This document shows positions 22,863 to 31,546 of a stretch of 42,773 nt of DNA, piece after piece; within the stretch, counting starts at the first letter, position 1; the number at the start of each line of letters is the position of its first letter. The notes below the pieces were generated by a model that had not been told where the DNA came from, did not search any database, and was given only the letters and a program-made list of their open reading frames with translations. Source of the DNA: Candidatus Saccharimonadota bacterium (GTDB lineage Bacteria; Patescibacteriota; Saccharimonadia; Saccharimonadales; Saccharimonadaceae); the NCBI GenBank assembly GCA_017404515.1, contig JAFRCG010000006.1:1-42773 (forward strand), given 5' to 3'. Both the position numbers and the translations under genes were made by a program.

Positions 22863-24222
22863 TTCGGACTCTACAGAAGTAGCCCCAGGTGGAAAGCTCC
22901 CACCTCAGAATCTTGATGCCGAAAAATCCTTGCTTGGTGCCATATTAATCTCCGATTCTAGTTTTCCAGATATCTTAGAGCGAGTCAAAGAGCGTGATTT
23001 CTATGACCAAAACCACAGTCTCATCTACAAAGCCATGGCTACACTCTACAGTAGCCATCGCCCAATCGATATTTTAACACTTACTTCAGAGCTCCGCGCC
23101 GAGAAGACCTTCAAAAAAGTCGGTGGTGGCTCCTATCTTACAGAGCTTACCAATTTTGTCCCTACCGCCGCCAATGCCAGCGCCTACGCCGATATTATTG
23201 CAGATTGCGCCACTCGTCGTCGCCTCATCGATACCGGCATCAAAATCACCGAAAAAGCCTATGACTCCAGCAATTCTACTATCGAGCTCATCGGCGATGC
23301 TGAAAAAATCCTTTATTCCGTATCTGACACCACCACCAAAACTAGCTACATCTCTCTAGAAAAGCTCTCTATTGAGACCTACGAACGCCTAGAAGCTCTC
23401 AAAAACAGCAAGGAGAAAATCACCGGCCTCAAGACTGGCTTCAAAGATCTAGATACCATCACTGCTGGTCTGCAAAAAGGTGATCTGGTTATTATCGGTG
23501 CTCGTCCTGCCATGGGTAAAACTACTCTCGCTCAAAATATCGCTTATAATGCTGCTACCATCAATCATACCGGTGTATTATTCTTCTCTATGGAGATGGC
23601 CGCCAACGAAATTTCAGACCGCATTGTTTCTGATATTGCCGAAATCGACAACTGGAGCATACGCTCTGGCAATCTTGCCGAGGACGATTATGTCAAAATC
23701 GACGAAGCCCTCAGTGAAATGAGTGAAGTCCCACTCTACATTGACGATACCTCTATGATGAATGTTTTGGAGCTCTGCAACAAGGCCCGCCGCGCCGCCC
23801 ACGAACACGATATTGGCCTAGTCATCATCGACTACTTGCAGCTCATATCTGGTACAGACCGCTATTCTGGCAACCGCGTCCTAGAAATTGCCGAAATCTC
23901 CAAAGGTTTGAAGCAACTCGCTAGGGAATTAAGTATCCCAGTCATTGCTCTGTCGCAGCTTTCTCGTGGCGTTACTGGCAGAGACGATCCACGCCCGGCA
24001 CTATCCGACCTCCGCGATTCCGGTTCTATCGAGCAAGACGCCGACCTGGTCATGATGCTTCATCGCCCAGATTATTACCACCAAAACGAAGAAGATTATG
24101 TACCAACCAATATCACCGAACTGCTCATCCAGAAACACCGTCATGGCGATGTTGGCAAAATCGAACTCTTCTTCCAGGGCAAATATTCTCGCTTTATGTC
24201 ACTAGACAAAACCCGCAAATAA
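22843..24222 (+). CDS. dnaB: Replicative DNA helicase DnaB
   Basis: A 459-residue hexameric fork helicase. The N-terminal domain has LPPQNLDAEKSLLGAIL and DFYDQNHSLIYKAM. The RecA-like domain has GLQKGDLVIIGARPAMGKTTLAQN (Walker A), FFSMEM, VIIDYLQLISG (Walker B) and LSQLSRGVTGRDDPRPALSDLRDSGSIEQDADLVMMLHR. I start at MVSQNSNS because AGGAGGT lies 8 nt ahead; an upstream GTG at 22816 lacks a site. An extended -10 (TGCTATAAT, 22805-22813) inside dnaX can drive it alone. Confidence 0.97.
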   Translation: MVSQNSNSDSTEVAPGGKLPPQNLDAEKSLLGAILISDSSFPDILERVKERDFYDQNHSLIYKAMATLYSSHRPIDILTLTSELRAEKTFKKVGGGSYLTELTNFVPTAANASAYADIIADCATRRRLIDTGIKITEKAYDSSNSTIELIGDAEKILYSVSDTTTKTSYISLEKLSIETYERLEALKNSKEKITGLKTGFKDLDTITAGLQKGDLVIIGARPAMGKTTLAQNIAYNAATINHTGVLFFSMEMAANEISDRIVSDIAEIDNWSIRSGNLAEDDYVKIDEALSEMSEVPLYIDDTSMMNVLELCNKARRAAHEHDIGLVIIDYLQLISGTDRYSGNRVLEIAEISKGLKQLARELSIPVIALSQLSRGVTGRDDPRPALSDLRDSGSIEQDADLVMMLHRPDYYHQNEEDYVPTNITELLIQKHRHGDVGKIELFFQGKYSRFMSLDKTRK

Positions 24223-24223
24223 C

Positions 24224-24232
24224 TGCTATAAT
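24224..24232 (+). promoter_or_regulatory. Leaderless extended -10 promoter of the GT-C-type gene
   Basis: TGCTATAAT with TATAAT at 24227-24232, 6 nt before the GTG start codon. Confidence 0.6.
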
Positions 24233-24238
24233 GTTTAT

Positions 24239-25699
24239 GTGAAGAAACCTACCATTTCCAAACTTTTTTTGTATAAACGTCGCTTTGTGATTGGTTATAT
24301 TTTACTAGCAATTTTGCTAGTAATCTTGCTTTTTGGAATGCCGCTCATCTCTCCTGCCGGTCTTTCTACTTCGGAAATGGAATCCGCTGTCACTTCTCAT
24401 GATGTTTCCGCTGAGACCATCCTAAACGGAGAGATCGTGGATCTTCCTTATCATTTCCTCCAAAAAGTATCTATTGCTATTTTTGGGCTTTCCGCTTATT
24501 CTATCAAGCTCCCTAGTATGCTCATTGGCGTCTTTCTAGGAATTCTATTAATTTTACTCTTAAACCGCTGGTTCAAAAACAATGTTGCTATCATCGCCTC
24601 TGTTCTTACTGTCCTTTCCGCCCCATTTCTCTTTATTGCTGGCTCTGGTACCCCGCTTATCATGTTGGTTTTCTGGCCTACACTCTTACTTTGGCTAGGG
24701 TCCAAAATCGAGGGTAAAACCCTTCCCAAAACCATCTATTCCTTTGTTTTTGGTTTTTGTCTCTTACTTTCCATCTTCACGCCTTATCTTATCTATTTTG
24801 CAGGTTTTGTTGTGCTTTACGCGCTTATTCACCCTCATCTTCGCTTTACTATCAAATCTCTTCCTAAGATTCCGTTTATTCTTACCTCCCTCGTCATTTT
24901 AGCCTGTATTGGGGCTCTAGGCTACGAAGTATTCCGTTTTCCAGAGACCGCCAAGACACTCTTCTTTATGGATAATTTCTCCTGGGGCGCTTTCTTTGCC
25001 AACATCAAAGACGCCTTCCTCCCATTCTTCTCTTGGAGTGGTAATATTCAATCCGTCTTTATTGCACCTATGATTGGTCTAGCCTCTCTAGCTCTAGCCT
25101 TTACTGGCCTCATTTCTACCACCAAAGGCTTTTTTGCCTCCAGAAACTCCATCGCCTCTATTTTTATAGTCTTCACCATTCTCTTGTCCGGATTTAATCC
25201 ATTCTGCGTCATACTCATCATCATACCATTTGCCATTCTCACTGCTCATGGCGTACGCTACATCCTAGAAAAATGGTATGGTCTTTTCCCAGAAAATCCT
25301 TACGCTCGCATCTTTGGACTCATTCCTATCAGTGCCATCCTTGGCATCATGATCATTTCTAGTCTTACTCATTACCTCTTTGGCTATCGCTATAACCCAG
25401 TTGTAGCCGACGAATTCCAAAACGACCTCAGCCTCATCTACGAAAAAGTAGAGCCTGGCACCACTATCTTGGTCCAGGGCGGCACCCTCAACTATGATTT
25501 TTATAGAATCCTAGAAGACAAAACTGATTACATCATCACTACTACCGCATCAAATATCTATGCCGATTCAAACTCTTCACGCGTAGCTACGCTTGGAAAA
25601 TGGCCATCCAAGCTCCCATATGGCTTGTCTCGTATAATCTGCTCGCCAAAATCCACAAATTCTGATAGAATATACATATACGAAGGAAAGAGTAATTAG
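24239..25699 (+). CDS. Multi-pass membrane protein, GT-C glycosyltransferase-like
   Basis: A 486-residue protein with about ten hydrophobic segments between residues 15 and 385 and a soluble C-terminal part of about 100 residues. GLSAYSIKLPSMLIGVFLGILLILLLNRW and ASVLTVLSAPFLFIAGSGTP match the loop-helix pattern of the PMT/ArnT-like (GT39/GT83) family, which transfers sugars from lipid carriers outside the membrane. An acidic residue pair in the first outer loop (about 45-65, with SEMESAV) fits the catalytic loop. The start is GTG, leaderless. It lies between dnaB and ybaB, splitting the usual dnaX-ybaB-recR group. Confidence 0.75.
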   Translation: MKKPTISKLFLYKRRFVIGYILLAILLVILLFGMPLISPAGLSTSEMESAVTSHDVSAETILNGEIVDLPYHFLQKVSIAIFGLSAYSIKLPSMLIGVFLGILLILLLNRWFKNNVAIIASVLTVLSAPFLFIAGSGTPLIMLVFWPTLLLWLGSKIEGKTLPKTIYSFVFGFCLLLSIFTPYLIYFAGFVVLYALIHPHLRFTIKSLPKIPFILTSLVILACIGALGYEVFRFPETAKTLFFMDNFSWGAFFANIKDAFLPFFSWSGNIQSVFIAPMIGLASLALAFTGLISTTKGFFASRNSIASIFIVFTILLSGFNPFCVILIIIPFAILTAHGVRYILEKWYGLFPENPYARIFGLIPISAILGIMIISSLTHYLFGYRYNPVVADEFQNDLSLIYEKVEPGTTILVQGGTLNYDFYRILEDKTDYIITTTASNIYADSNSSRVATLGKWPSKLPYGLSRIICSPKSTNSDRIYIYEGKSN

Positions 25700-25708
25700 G
25701 AGATTGCT

Positions 25709-26005
25709 ATGGGTCAAACAATGGACCAAATGAAAATGCTAAATCAGCTCAGAAAAGCTCAAAAAGAGCTCAAGAATGAGGTTGTAGAAGTAGAAGCTGG
25801 CGATGGCGCCGTAGTCGTTCAAATCAACGGCGAACTCAAAGTCAAAAAAGTCACTCTCGATCCAGAAAAAATCGATTTTGACGATATTCACGAATTGGAA
25901 CGCTGGATTGAAAACTGCTTCCGTGATGGCTACGCCAAGGCTCAAGAAATCGCTACTGACAAAATGAAACCTCTGATGGGTGCCTTAGGCAACCTAGGCA
26001 TGTAA
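25709..26005 (+). CDS. ybaB: YbaB/EbfC family nucleoid-associated protein
   Basis: A 98-residue dimeric DNA-binding protein. MDQMKMLNQLRKAQKELKNE is the N-terminal helix; GDGAVVVQINGELKVKKVTLDPE is the conserved sheet; the tail is Met/Gly-rich. It commonly pairs with recR, as here (3-nt gap). Confidence 0.93.
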   Translation: MGQTMDQMKMLNQLRKAQKELKNEVVEVEAGDGAVVVQINGELKVKKVTLDPEKIDFDDIHELERWIENCFRDGYAKAQEIATDKMKPLMGALGNLGM

Positions 26006-26008
26006 TCC

Positions 26009-26614
26009 ATGCTACCACAGGCGTTGCAAAATGCTATTGATGCGCTAGGCGCACTTCCAGGCGTTGGACCACGCACCGCAGAGCGCTATGCTTACTATCT
26101 TTTTCGCGCCAACAAAAATCTCAGCAAATCTATCTCTGATGCGCTAGACAATTTACATTCTGGCGTCAAGCTGTGCCCCAAAACTTTTGCTCTCATTAGT
26201 AAAAACGAAGAAGCATCGCCCCTCTATACCGACTCCACAAGAGACAAAACCACTGTTCTAGTGGTAGAAGAGCCACTAGATATTTACGCAATAGAGCAGA
26301 CCAAAGGTTATCACGGCACCTATCATGTTCTCGGTGGCGCAATTTCCCCAATTGATGGCATTACTCCAGATCAGCTCCACATCAAAGAACTCATCTCTAG
26401 GATCAAAGCTGACTCCGTTACAGAGGTAATTATTGCTACCAATCCTTCCATCGAGGGAGAATCCACTGCTCTCTTACTCCAAAAAGTCCTCTCCGAAAAT
26501 TATCCAGATCTCAAGGTTACTCGCTTAGCCCGCGGCTTGCCTCTAGGGGTGGATCTATCTTACGCTGATCAAATCACCCTTAGCGCTGCCCTGGAAAACC
26601 GCACCAAACTCTAG
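26009..26614 (+). CDS. recR: Recombination protein RecR, zinc finger degenerate
   Basis: A 201-residue ring protein of the RecFOR gap-repair pathway. The helix-hairpin-helix ALGALPGVGPRTAERYAYYL and the Toprim core VLVVEEPLDIYAIEQTKGYHGTYHVLGGAISPIDGITPDQLHI are intact. The four-Cys zinc finger between them is reduced to a single Cys (KLCPKTFALIS). Walker-like C-terminal GLPLGVDLSYADQITLSAALENR is present. It ends adjacent to the convergent rmuC stop. Confidence 0.96.
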   Translation: MLPQALQNAIDALGALPGVGPRTAERYAYYLFRANKNLSKSISDALDNLHSGVKLCPKTFALISKNEEASPLYTDSTRDKTTVLVVEEPLDIYAIEQTKGYHGTYHVLGGAISPIDGITPDQLHIKELISRIKADSVTEVIIATNPSIEGESTALLLQKVLSENYPDLKVTRLARGLPLGVDLSYADQITLSAALENRTKL

Positions 26615-27808
26615 TTAATCTTGCCCAAGATCACCAATCATTTTGACGGATTCTTTTTCCGGCAAAGCTTCTACATCTTTTAGTTTTCGTTCTATCACGC
26701 GGGAAGTAGTAGCTGCCGATTCAATCTTGTTAGCACTTTCCATCAATTTCTTATGTGTAGCGTCCAAGAGATCACCAAACTTACCAAATTGCGACTTTAC
26801 CGCCCCTAGCACTTGCCACACTTCACTAGAACGCTTTTCTATTGCTACCGACTTAAAGCCCATCAAAAGTCCATTTAACGCTACTGGCAAAGTAGATGGC
26901 GAGGTAATTGAAACATGATACTTTTGCCTAATTTCATCAGAAAGCCCTGGAATTCGTAGAATTTCCGCATAAAGGCTCTCTGTTGGCACAAACATCATCC
27001 CAAAATCCGTAGTTGCCGGCGGGTCCAGATATTTGCCAGAAATCTTTTTAGCTTGCTCCTTGACATCCGTTGCCAAGGCTTTAGAAAACTTATCTATCTC
27101 CTCTTTATTGCCAGTATCATAGGCCGCAATCAGTCTAGAATAATTTTCTACTGGGAATTTCGAATCAATCGGCAAATATACTGTAGAATCTTCGTCTTTG
27201 CCAGACATTTTTATTGCAAATTCCACCCTATCCGCCGTCCCCGCTTTGGTTACGATATTTTCTGCGTACTGCGCTGGGCTTAGAATATCAGAGATAATAG
27301 AGCCCAGTTGCACTTCACCATAAATCCCCCTCGTTTTTACTCCTTCCATTACCTTTTTGAGGTCACCTACCCCAGTAGCCAAGTTTTTCATTTCACCTAA
27401 TCCTCTATACACCTCTGTTAGCTGGCCCGAAATCGTCTTGAAGCTCTCATTAAACCGCTTTTCTACCGAGGCCTTCAATTTTTCGTCTACCGTTTCGCGC
27501 ATTTCTTCCAATTTTTTGGTGTTTTCATCTTGCAAAGTCTTCACTCTGGTATCTACTGTCTTCTGGATGGTATACAAATTTTCTGCAATTTCTTTACGAT
27601 TTTCCCTAAACTCACCTGAAATTTTTGGTGTCAATTTGTCAACTTCTGTTTCAATTCTAATCATTCTCTCATCTAGTATTTTTGTGTATTTGGCCATTTC
27701 TGCTAGATATTTTTCAGTTTCCGTACTACTACCCCTAGTCCTTCTAAAAATCAGGACTACGAGCAAGACTATGTTTACCACCCCCATTACCGCTAATGCT
27801 ATTTCCAT
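26615..27808 (-). CDS. rmuC: DNA recombination protein RmuC homologue
   Basis: A 397-residue protein with an N-terminal membrane helix (about 3-22) and a long coiled coil (about 35-140). The RmuC nuclease-like domain follows: GLGEMKNLATGVGDLKKVMEGVKTRGIYGEVQL, LPIDSKFPVENYSRL, GMMFVPTESLYAEIL and SPSTLPVALNGLL. RmuC limits DNA rearrangement in E. coli. The start ATG is 6 nt from its -10 (leaderless) and it diverges from the DHH gene across a perfect inverted repeat. Confidence 0.93.
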   Translation of the reverse strand: MEIALAVMGVVNIVLLVVLIFRRTRGSSTETEKYLAEMAKYTKILDERMIRIETEVDKLTPKISGEFRENRKEIAENLYTIQKTVDTRVKTLQDENTKKLEEMRETVDEKLKASVEKRFNESFKTISGQLTEVYRGLGEMKNLATGVGDLKKVMEGVKTRGIYGEVQLGSIISDILSPAQYAENIVTKAGTADRVEFAIKMSGKDEDSTVYLPIDSKFPVENYSRLIAAYDTGNKEEIDKFSKALATDVKEQAKKISGKYLDPPATTDFGMMFVPTESLYAEILRIPGLSDEIRQKYHVSITSPSTLPVALNGLLMGFKSVAIEKRSSEVWQVLGAVKSQFGKFGDLLDATHKKLMESANKIESAATTSRVIERKLKDVEALPEKESVKMIGDLGQD

Positions 27809-27814
27809 ACAGAT

Positions 27815-27845
27815 ATTATAACATTTTCTCGTAAAATGTTATAAT
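27815..27845. promoter_or_regulatory. Symmetric divergent leaderless promoters of rmuC and the DHH gene
   Basis: A 12-bp perfect inverted repeat, TTATAACATTTT (27816-27827) and AAAATGTTATAA (27833-27844), with a 5-bp spacer. Each arm contains an extended -10 (TGTTATAAT), one per strand, and each -10 is followed by 6 nt and an ATG (27808 minus, 27852 plus). Confidence 0.75.
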
Positions 27846-27851
27846 AGACCT

Positions 27852-28889
27852 ATGTACGACACATTTTCTGAATTTTTGAAAGGCAAAAAATCCCTCTGCA
27901 TCATCCAAGCAGAAAACCCTGATGGCGATTCACTTGGCTCCGCCTTGGCTCTAGATTACCTCTTAAAAGATTACGAAATCTCCCTGTACTGCCCTGTAGA
28001 AATCCCTAAATATCTCCGCTATTTCAAAGACTGGTCCAGAGTCTCTCTAGATTTTGACTATAATGCTGATGGCTATATCATTGTCGATACCGCCGCAGAA
28101 GTACTGCTTTCCAAAATCCTAGACAACCCTGCTGCCAGAGACCGTCTCTATACTGCACCGGTCTTTGTCTTAGACCACCACGAAACAGACGATGACTTAG
28201 ATTTCCCACACCAAGGTCTTATTCAGACGCTACCTTCTTGTTGCAACCTGATCTACAAAATTTGTTTGGAGCAAGGCTTTTTGTCTCCATCTCCGCTAAA
28301 AGAAGGGGCAGAAAACTACGAAACCGAAAAAACCGCTGCCGAATACCTCTATTACGGCATCCTTTCAGATACTTTGGGACTTACTTCTCCATCTGTTACA
28401 GCTGATACTTTTACTACCATCGCTGATTTAGTTTCTCGTGGCCTCAAAGTAGCAGAGTTAGATGAGCACCGCCGTAATTTTGCCAAAAAATCCCCACGCA
28501 TCCTAGAATACAAAGCTGATTTAATCCATCGTTTGGAATACTTCCTAGACAATACTCTAGTCACCGTACACATCCCTTGGGACGACATCTCCAAATATTC
28601 CGATGAATACAATCCCAATGTCCTAATTTTAGAAGAGCTTCGCATGGTAGAAGGCGTAGAGGTAGCCGTAGCTATCAAGACTTATCCAGATGGCAAATTA
28701 ACCGGCAAAATCCGCACCACCGAAAGCGCTCCTTATGCCGACAAGATTGCTGGTTATTTTGGTGGCGGTGGTCACCCTTATGCCGCTGGTTTCCGCACGC
28801 ACGATATTTCTTACGAAGATGCCGTTCGCGAACTTATTACCGCTATCGATACAATCAAAAAATCAGGGTTAGAAAATGAGACTATATAA
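27852..28889 (+). CDS. DHH/DHHA1 phosphoesterase, NrnA-like
   Basis: A 345-residue protein of the family that degrades nanoRNA, pAp or cyclic dinucleotides. Motif I reads QAENPDGDSLGS, motif II IIVDTA, motif III the namesake VLDHHETDD, and the DHHA1 motif GGGGHPYAAGF closes the protein. In motif I the usual metal-binding His (HxxPDGD) is Ala. An HD-GYP gene lies 8 kb away, but a shared cyclic-dinucleotide role is only speculation. Leaderless start. The end overlaps cysS by 14 nt. Confidence 0.85.
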   Translation: MYDTFSEFLKGKKSLCIIQAENPDGDSLGSALALDYLLKDYEISLYCPVEIPKYLRYFKDWSRVSLDFDYNADGYIIVDTAAEVLLSKILDNPAARDRLYTAPVFVLDHHETDDDLDFPHQGLIQTLPSCCNLIYKICLEQGFLSPSPLKEGAENYETEKTAAEYLYYGILSDTLGLTSPSVTADTFTTIADLVSRGLKVAELDEHRRNFAKKSPRILEYKADLIHRLEYFLDNTLVTVHIPWDDISKYSDEYNPNVLILEELRMVEGVEVAVAIKTYPDGKLTGKIRTTESAPYADKIAGYFGGGGHPYAAGFRTHDISYEDAVRELITAIDTIKKSGLENETI

Positions 28890-30228
28890 TCAAATTACCA
28901 AATCCATCGAGACTTTCAAGCCTCTAGATCCTCAAAATGTCAAAATCTACACCTGTGGCCCTACAGTTTACAATTTCGCTCATATTGGCAATCTTACCTC
29001 TTATATCTACTGGGACTTTCTCATCCGCACTCTAGAAAGAAACGGCTTCAAAGTCAATCGCGTGCTCAATCTCACTGATGTCGGTCATCTTGCTTCCGAT
29101 GCCGACGAAGGCGAGGATAAGCTCGAAAAGGGTGCCAAAAGGGAAGGGAAAACCGTCTGGGAAATCGCTGATTTTTATAGCAAAGCCTTCCTCAAAGATT
29201 TTCACTCTCTTAATCTCATCGAACCTCAAAAAATTGCTCGCGCCACCGACTACATCAAAGAAGATATCGCCCTAGTAGACAAGCTCACCGAAAAAGGCTA
29301 CACTTATGAAACTTCCGACGGCATCTATTTTGACACCAGTAAATTCAGCACCTATGCAGACTTTGCCAGGCTAGATCTAGAAAAAATGCGCGCCGGCGCC
29401 AGAGTAGAATTTAACCAAGAAAAGAAAAACACCGCCGATTTTGCCGTCTGGAAATTCATAAAAGACGGGGAAGATCATGCTATGAAATGGGAATACCTTG
29501 GACGCCCAGGCTATCCTGGCTGGCATCTAGAATGCTCCACTATCATCAAGGCAGAGCTTGGTATACCTATAGATATTCATACTGGCGGCATTGATCATAT
29601 TCCAGTCCACCACACCAATGAAATTGCCCAAACCGAGGCTGCCTTCGATACCAAACTCAGCCGTTTCTGGCTACACTGTAACTTCATCACTATAGATGAA
29701 CAAAAAATCTCCAAGTCCCTAGGCAACACCTATACTTTGTCCGATTTAGCAGAAAAGGGCTTCTCCCCACTAGATTTCAAACTTTGGGTGCTCCAAGGCC
29801 ACTATCAGGGCGAGAGGAACTTCAGTTTCACTGATCTTACTGCCGCCAAAAATCGCCGTCTAAACTGGCGAAATCGCATCGCTGCCACCTATCAAGACAT
29901 TGCTCTAGAGCAAAATCCACCATTTGAGGCCTCCAAAGCTCTAGAATTTGCCTCCAACAACCTCAATTCTTCAGAAATTCTAGCTTACATCGACAACACC
30001 ACTCTCACTCTAGACGATTGGAAATATATAGACAACCTACTAGGACTAGATTTAGTACCATCCACTCCTAACCAAACTCCAAATTTAATAGATAAAATTA
30101 GCCAAAGAGAAGCCGCCAGAGCTAAGAAAGATTACGCTACCGCCGATGACATCCGTGATGAGCTCGCCAAACAAAGTATCACCATTCTAGATACCGATAA
30201 AGGCCCAATTTGGCAACTTTTGGCATAA
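28876..30228 (+). CDS. cysS: Cysteine--tRNA ligase
   Basis: A 450-residue class I synthetase. The HIGH motif region reads IYTCGPTVYNFAHIGN; zinc ligands are kept (C in YTCGPT, C in GWHLECS, HH...E in HTGGIDHIPVHHTNEIAQTEA). KMSKS is KISKS. The C-terminal part has ISQREAARAKKDYATADDIRDELAKQSI. The start overlaps the DHH gene, so translation is coupled. No terminator follows except the palindromic element at 30260. Confidence 0.97.
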   Translation: MRLYNQITKSIETFKPLDPQNVKIYTCGPTVYNFAHIGNLTSYIYWDFLIRTLERNGFKVNRVLNLTDVGHLASDADEGEDKLEKGAKREGKTVWEIADFYSKAFLKDFHSLNLIEPQKIARATDYIKEDIALVDKLTEKGYTYETSDGIYFDTSKFSTYADFARLDLEKMRAGARVEFNQEKKNTADFAVWKFIKDGEDHAMKWEYLGRPGYPGWHLECSTIIKAELGIPIDIHTGGIDHIPVHHTNEIAQTEAAFDTKLSRFWLHCNFITIDEQKISKSLGNTYTLSDLAEKGFSPLDFKLWVLQGHYQGERNFSFTDLTAAKNRRLNWRNRIAATYQDIALEQNPPFEASKALEFASNNLNSSEILAYIDNTTLTLDDWKYIDNLLGLDLVPSTPNQTPNLIDKISQREAARAKKDYATADDIRDELAKQSITILDTDKGPIWQLLA

Positions 30229-30259
30229 CATAGCACGAAGCGGGTCCTGGCATAGGCAC

Positions 30260-30402
30260 GGGGGTCTTGCATAAAACAGACTACTAGAGTTTGGGACTTT
30301 GGATTTGCTCATTTTTACAACGATAGTTGTAAAAATTACAAATCCAAAATCTGGTCTAAATCTCATTACAAACTCTAGTAGCCCTGTTTTATGCAGGCCC
30401 CC
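30260..30402. mobile_element. MITE-like palindromic element, copy 2
   Basis: 143 bp from GGGGG (30260) to CCCCC (30402), with the same terminal arms (CTACTAGAGTTTG/CAAACTCTAGTAG) and nested inner palindromes as copy 1, in the opposite orientation. It lies between the convergent cysS and AI-2E genes, 32 nt after one stop and 10 nt before the other. Here it may also act as a bidirectional terminator. Confidence 0.7.
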
Positions 30403-30412
30403 GTTTTACTAG

Positions 30413-31519
30413 CTATTGATTCTCAGTAACGCTACTTCTAATTGCTTTTATATTTGGAAATTCACTTACCAAGACTTTGGTGCATCCCGCAATCGGAATA
30501 GAAATAATGGCACCTATCAAGCCAAACATATACATACCAATCACTACTGCTATCAAAATGATAAGTGGTGGCAAATCCATAGAATTTCCTTGCACCCTTG
30601 GGGAAACAACATTGTTCTCAACTTGTTCAAATATGATGTAGAAAATTAGGAAAGACAACCCTGCAAATGGAGCAGAGAAGAATAGTAATGTAGAAACTAC
30701 TATTGCGGTGATAATTGGCCCAAACATCGGAATTAGATAGAAAATCATTGCTATCATTCCCATTGGGAAAGCTAGACCAGAAGAGAATCCAAAAATCAGA
30801 GAGAGCACAAATACTGCTAGACCAGCCACTACACCATCAATTATGGCAACAAAGACTTGCCCAGTTACATATCTTGAAATTACCGTAGCTAGTTTTCCAG
30901 AAATTCTACGATATTCTGACAAATTTTTACTATCTCTAGAGCCCACTTTTTGCCAGAAAGATTCTAACAGCATCGGCCCTTGTGTGAGAAACAGCACCGT
31001 CAATACTACCACAATTATTAATCCGGTCAAAACATTGGCTACCGTACCAATACTAGCAAACAATGTCTGTGGAAAAGACGCTAAAAAATCGCTGGACATC
31101 TGTTTTAGTGCGCTCACAATTTGTTCCTTGGTATTGTCCATGCCAAAAATCCTACCAAAAGAATTAATTCCATCCCAGCCAGAAATAGTCTTTTGTATCT
31201 GATCTGGAGCGGTTGAGACGAACTTAGAAGTCTCTGTTACCACCACTGGGCCTATCACCATCAAAGCAAATGCCAGCACAATGACTACGCCACCCACTAC
31301 TGCTCCTACAGAAATTCCCAAATGGTCTTTCTTTTTTCCAAGAGTTTTATTTAGTTTTTTAACTAGTGGCCAAATGGCTATAGCCAAGAAAAGTGCTGCA
31401 CTTACTAGCAAAAGCCCCGTCAGTGCGCACCCAATAAAGAAGATCGCCAAAAATAAAGCCAGCAAAATCACCCAAAATCTCACAAGTGTCTTGGTATCAA
31501 TCTGAATATTTTTTGACAT
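30413..31519 (-). CDS. AI-2E family transporter (PF01594-type membrane protein)
   Basis: A 368-residue protein with about eight membrane helices in the family layout: two N-terminal helix pairs, a soluble segment (about 110-200) and a C-terminal bundle with FGFSSGLAFPMGMIAMIFYLIPMFGPIITAIV and EQVENNVVSPRVQGNSMDLPPLIILIAVVIG. The family includes AI-2 exporters, Na+/H+ antiporters and many uncharacterised members, so the substrate is unknown. AGGAGG precedes the ATG, and TATAAT lies within the end of tgt. Confidence 0.88.
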   Translation of the reverse strand: MSKNIQIDTKTLVRFWVILLALFLAIFFIGCALTGLLLVSAALFLAIAIWPLVKKLNKTLGKKKDHLGISVGAVVGGVVIVLAFALMVIGPVVVTETSKFVSTAPDQIQKTISGWDGINSFGRIFGMDNTKEQIVSALKQMSSDFLASFPQTLFASIGTVANVLTGLIIVVVLTVLFLTQGPMLLESFWQKVGSRDSKNLSEYRRISGKLATVISRYVTGQVFVAIIDGVVAGLAVFVLSLIFGFSSGLAFPMGMIAMIFYLIPMFGPIITAIVVSTLLFFSAPFAGLSFLIFYIIFEQVENNVVSPRVQGNSMDLPPLIILIAVVIGMYMFGLIGAIISIPIAGCTKVLVSEFPNIKAIRSSVTENQ

Positions 31520-31546
31520 GAACCTCCTATTTAGCTACATTATAGC

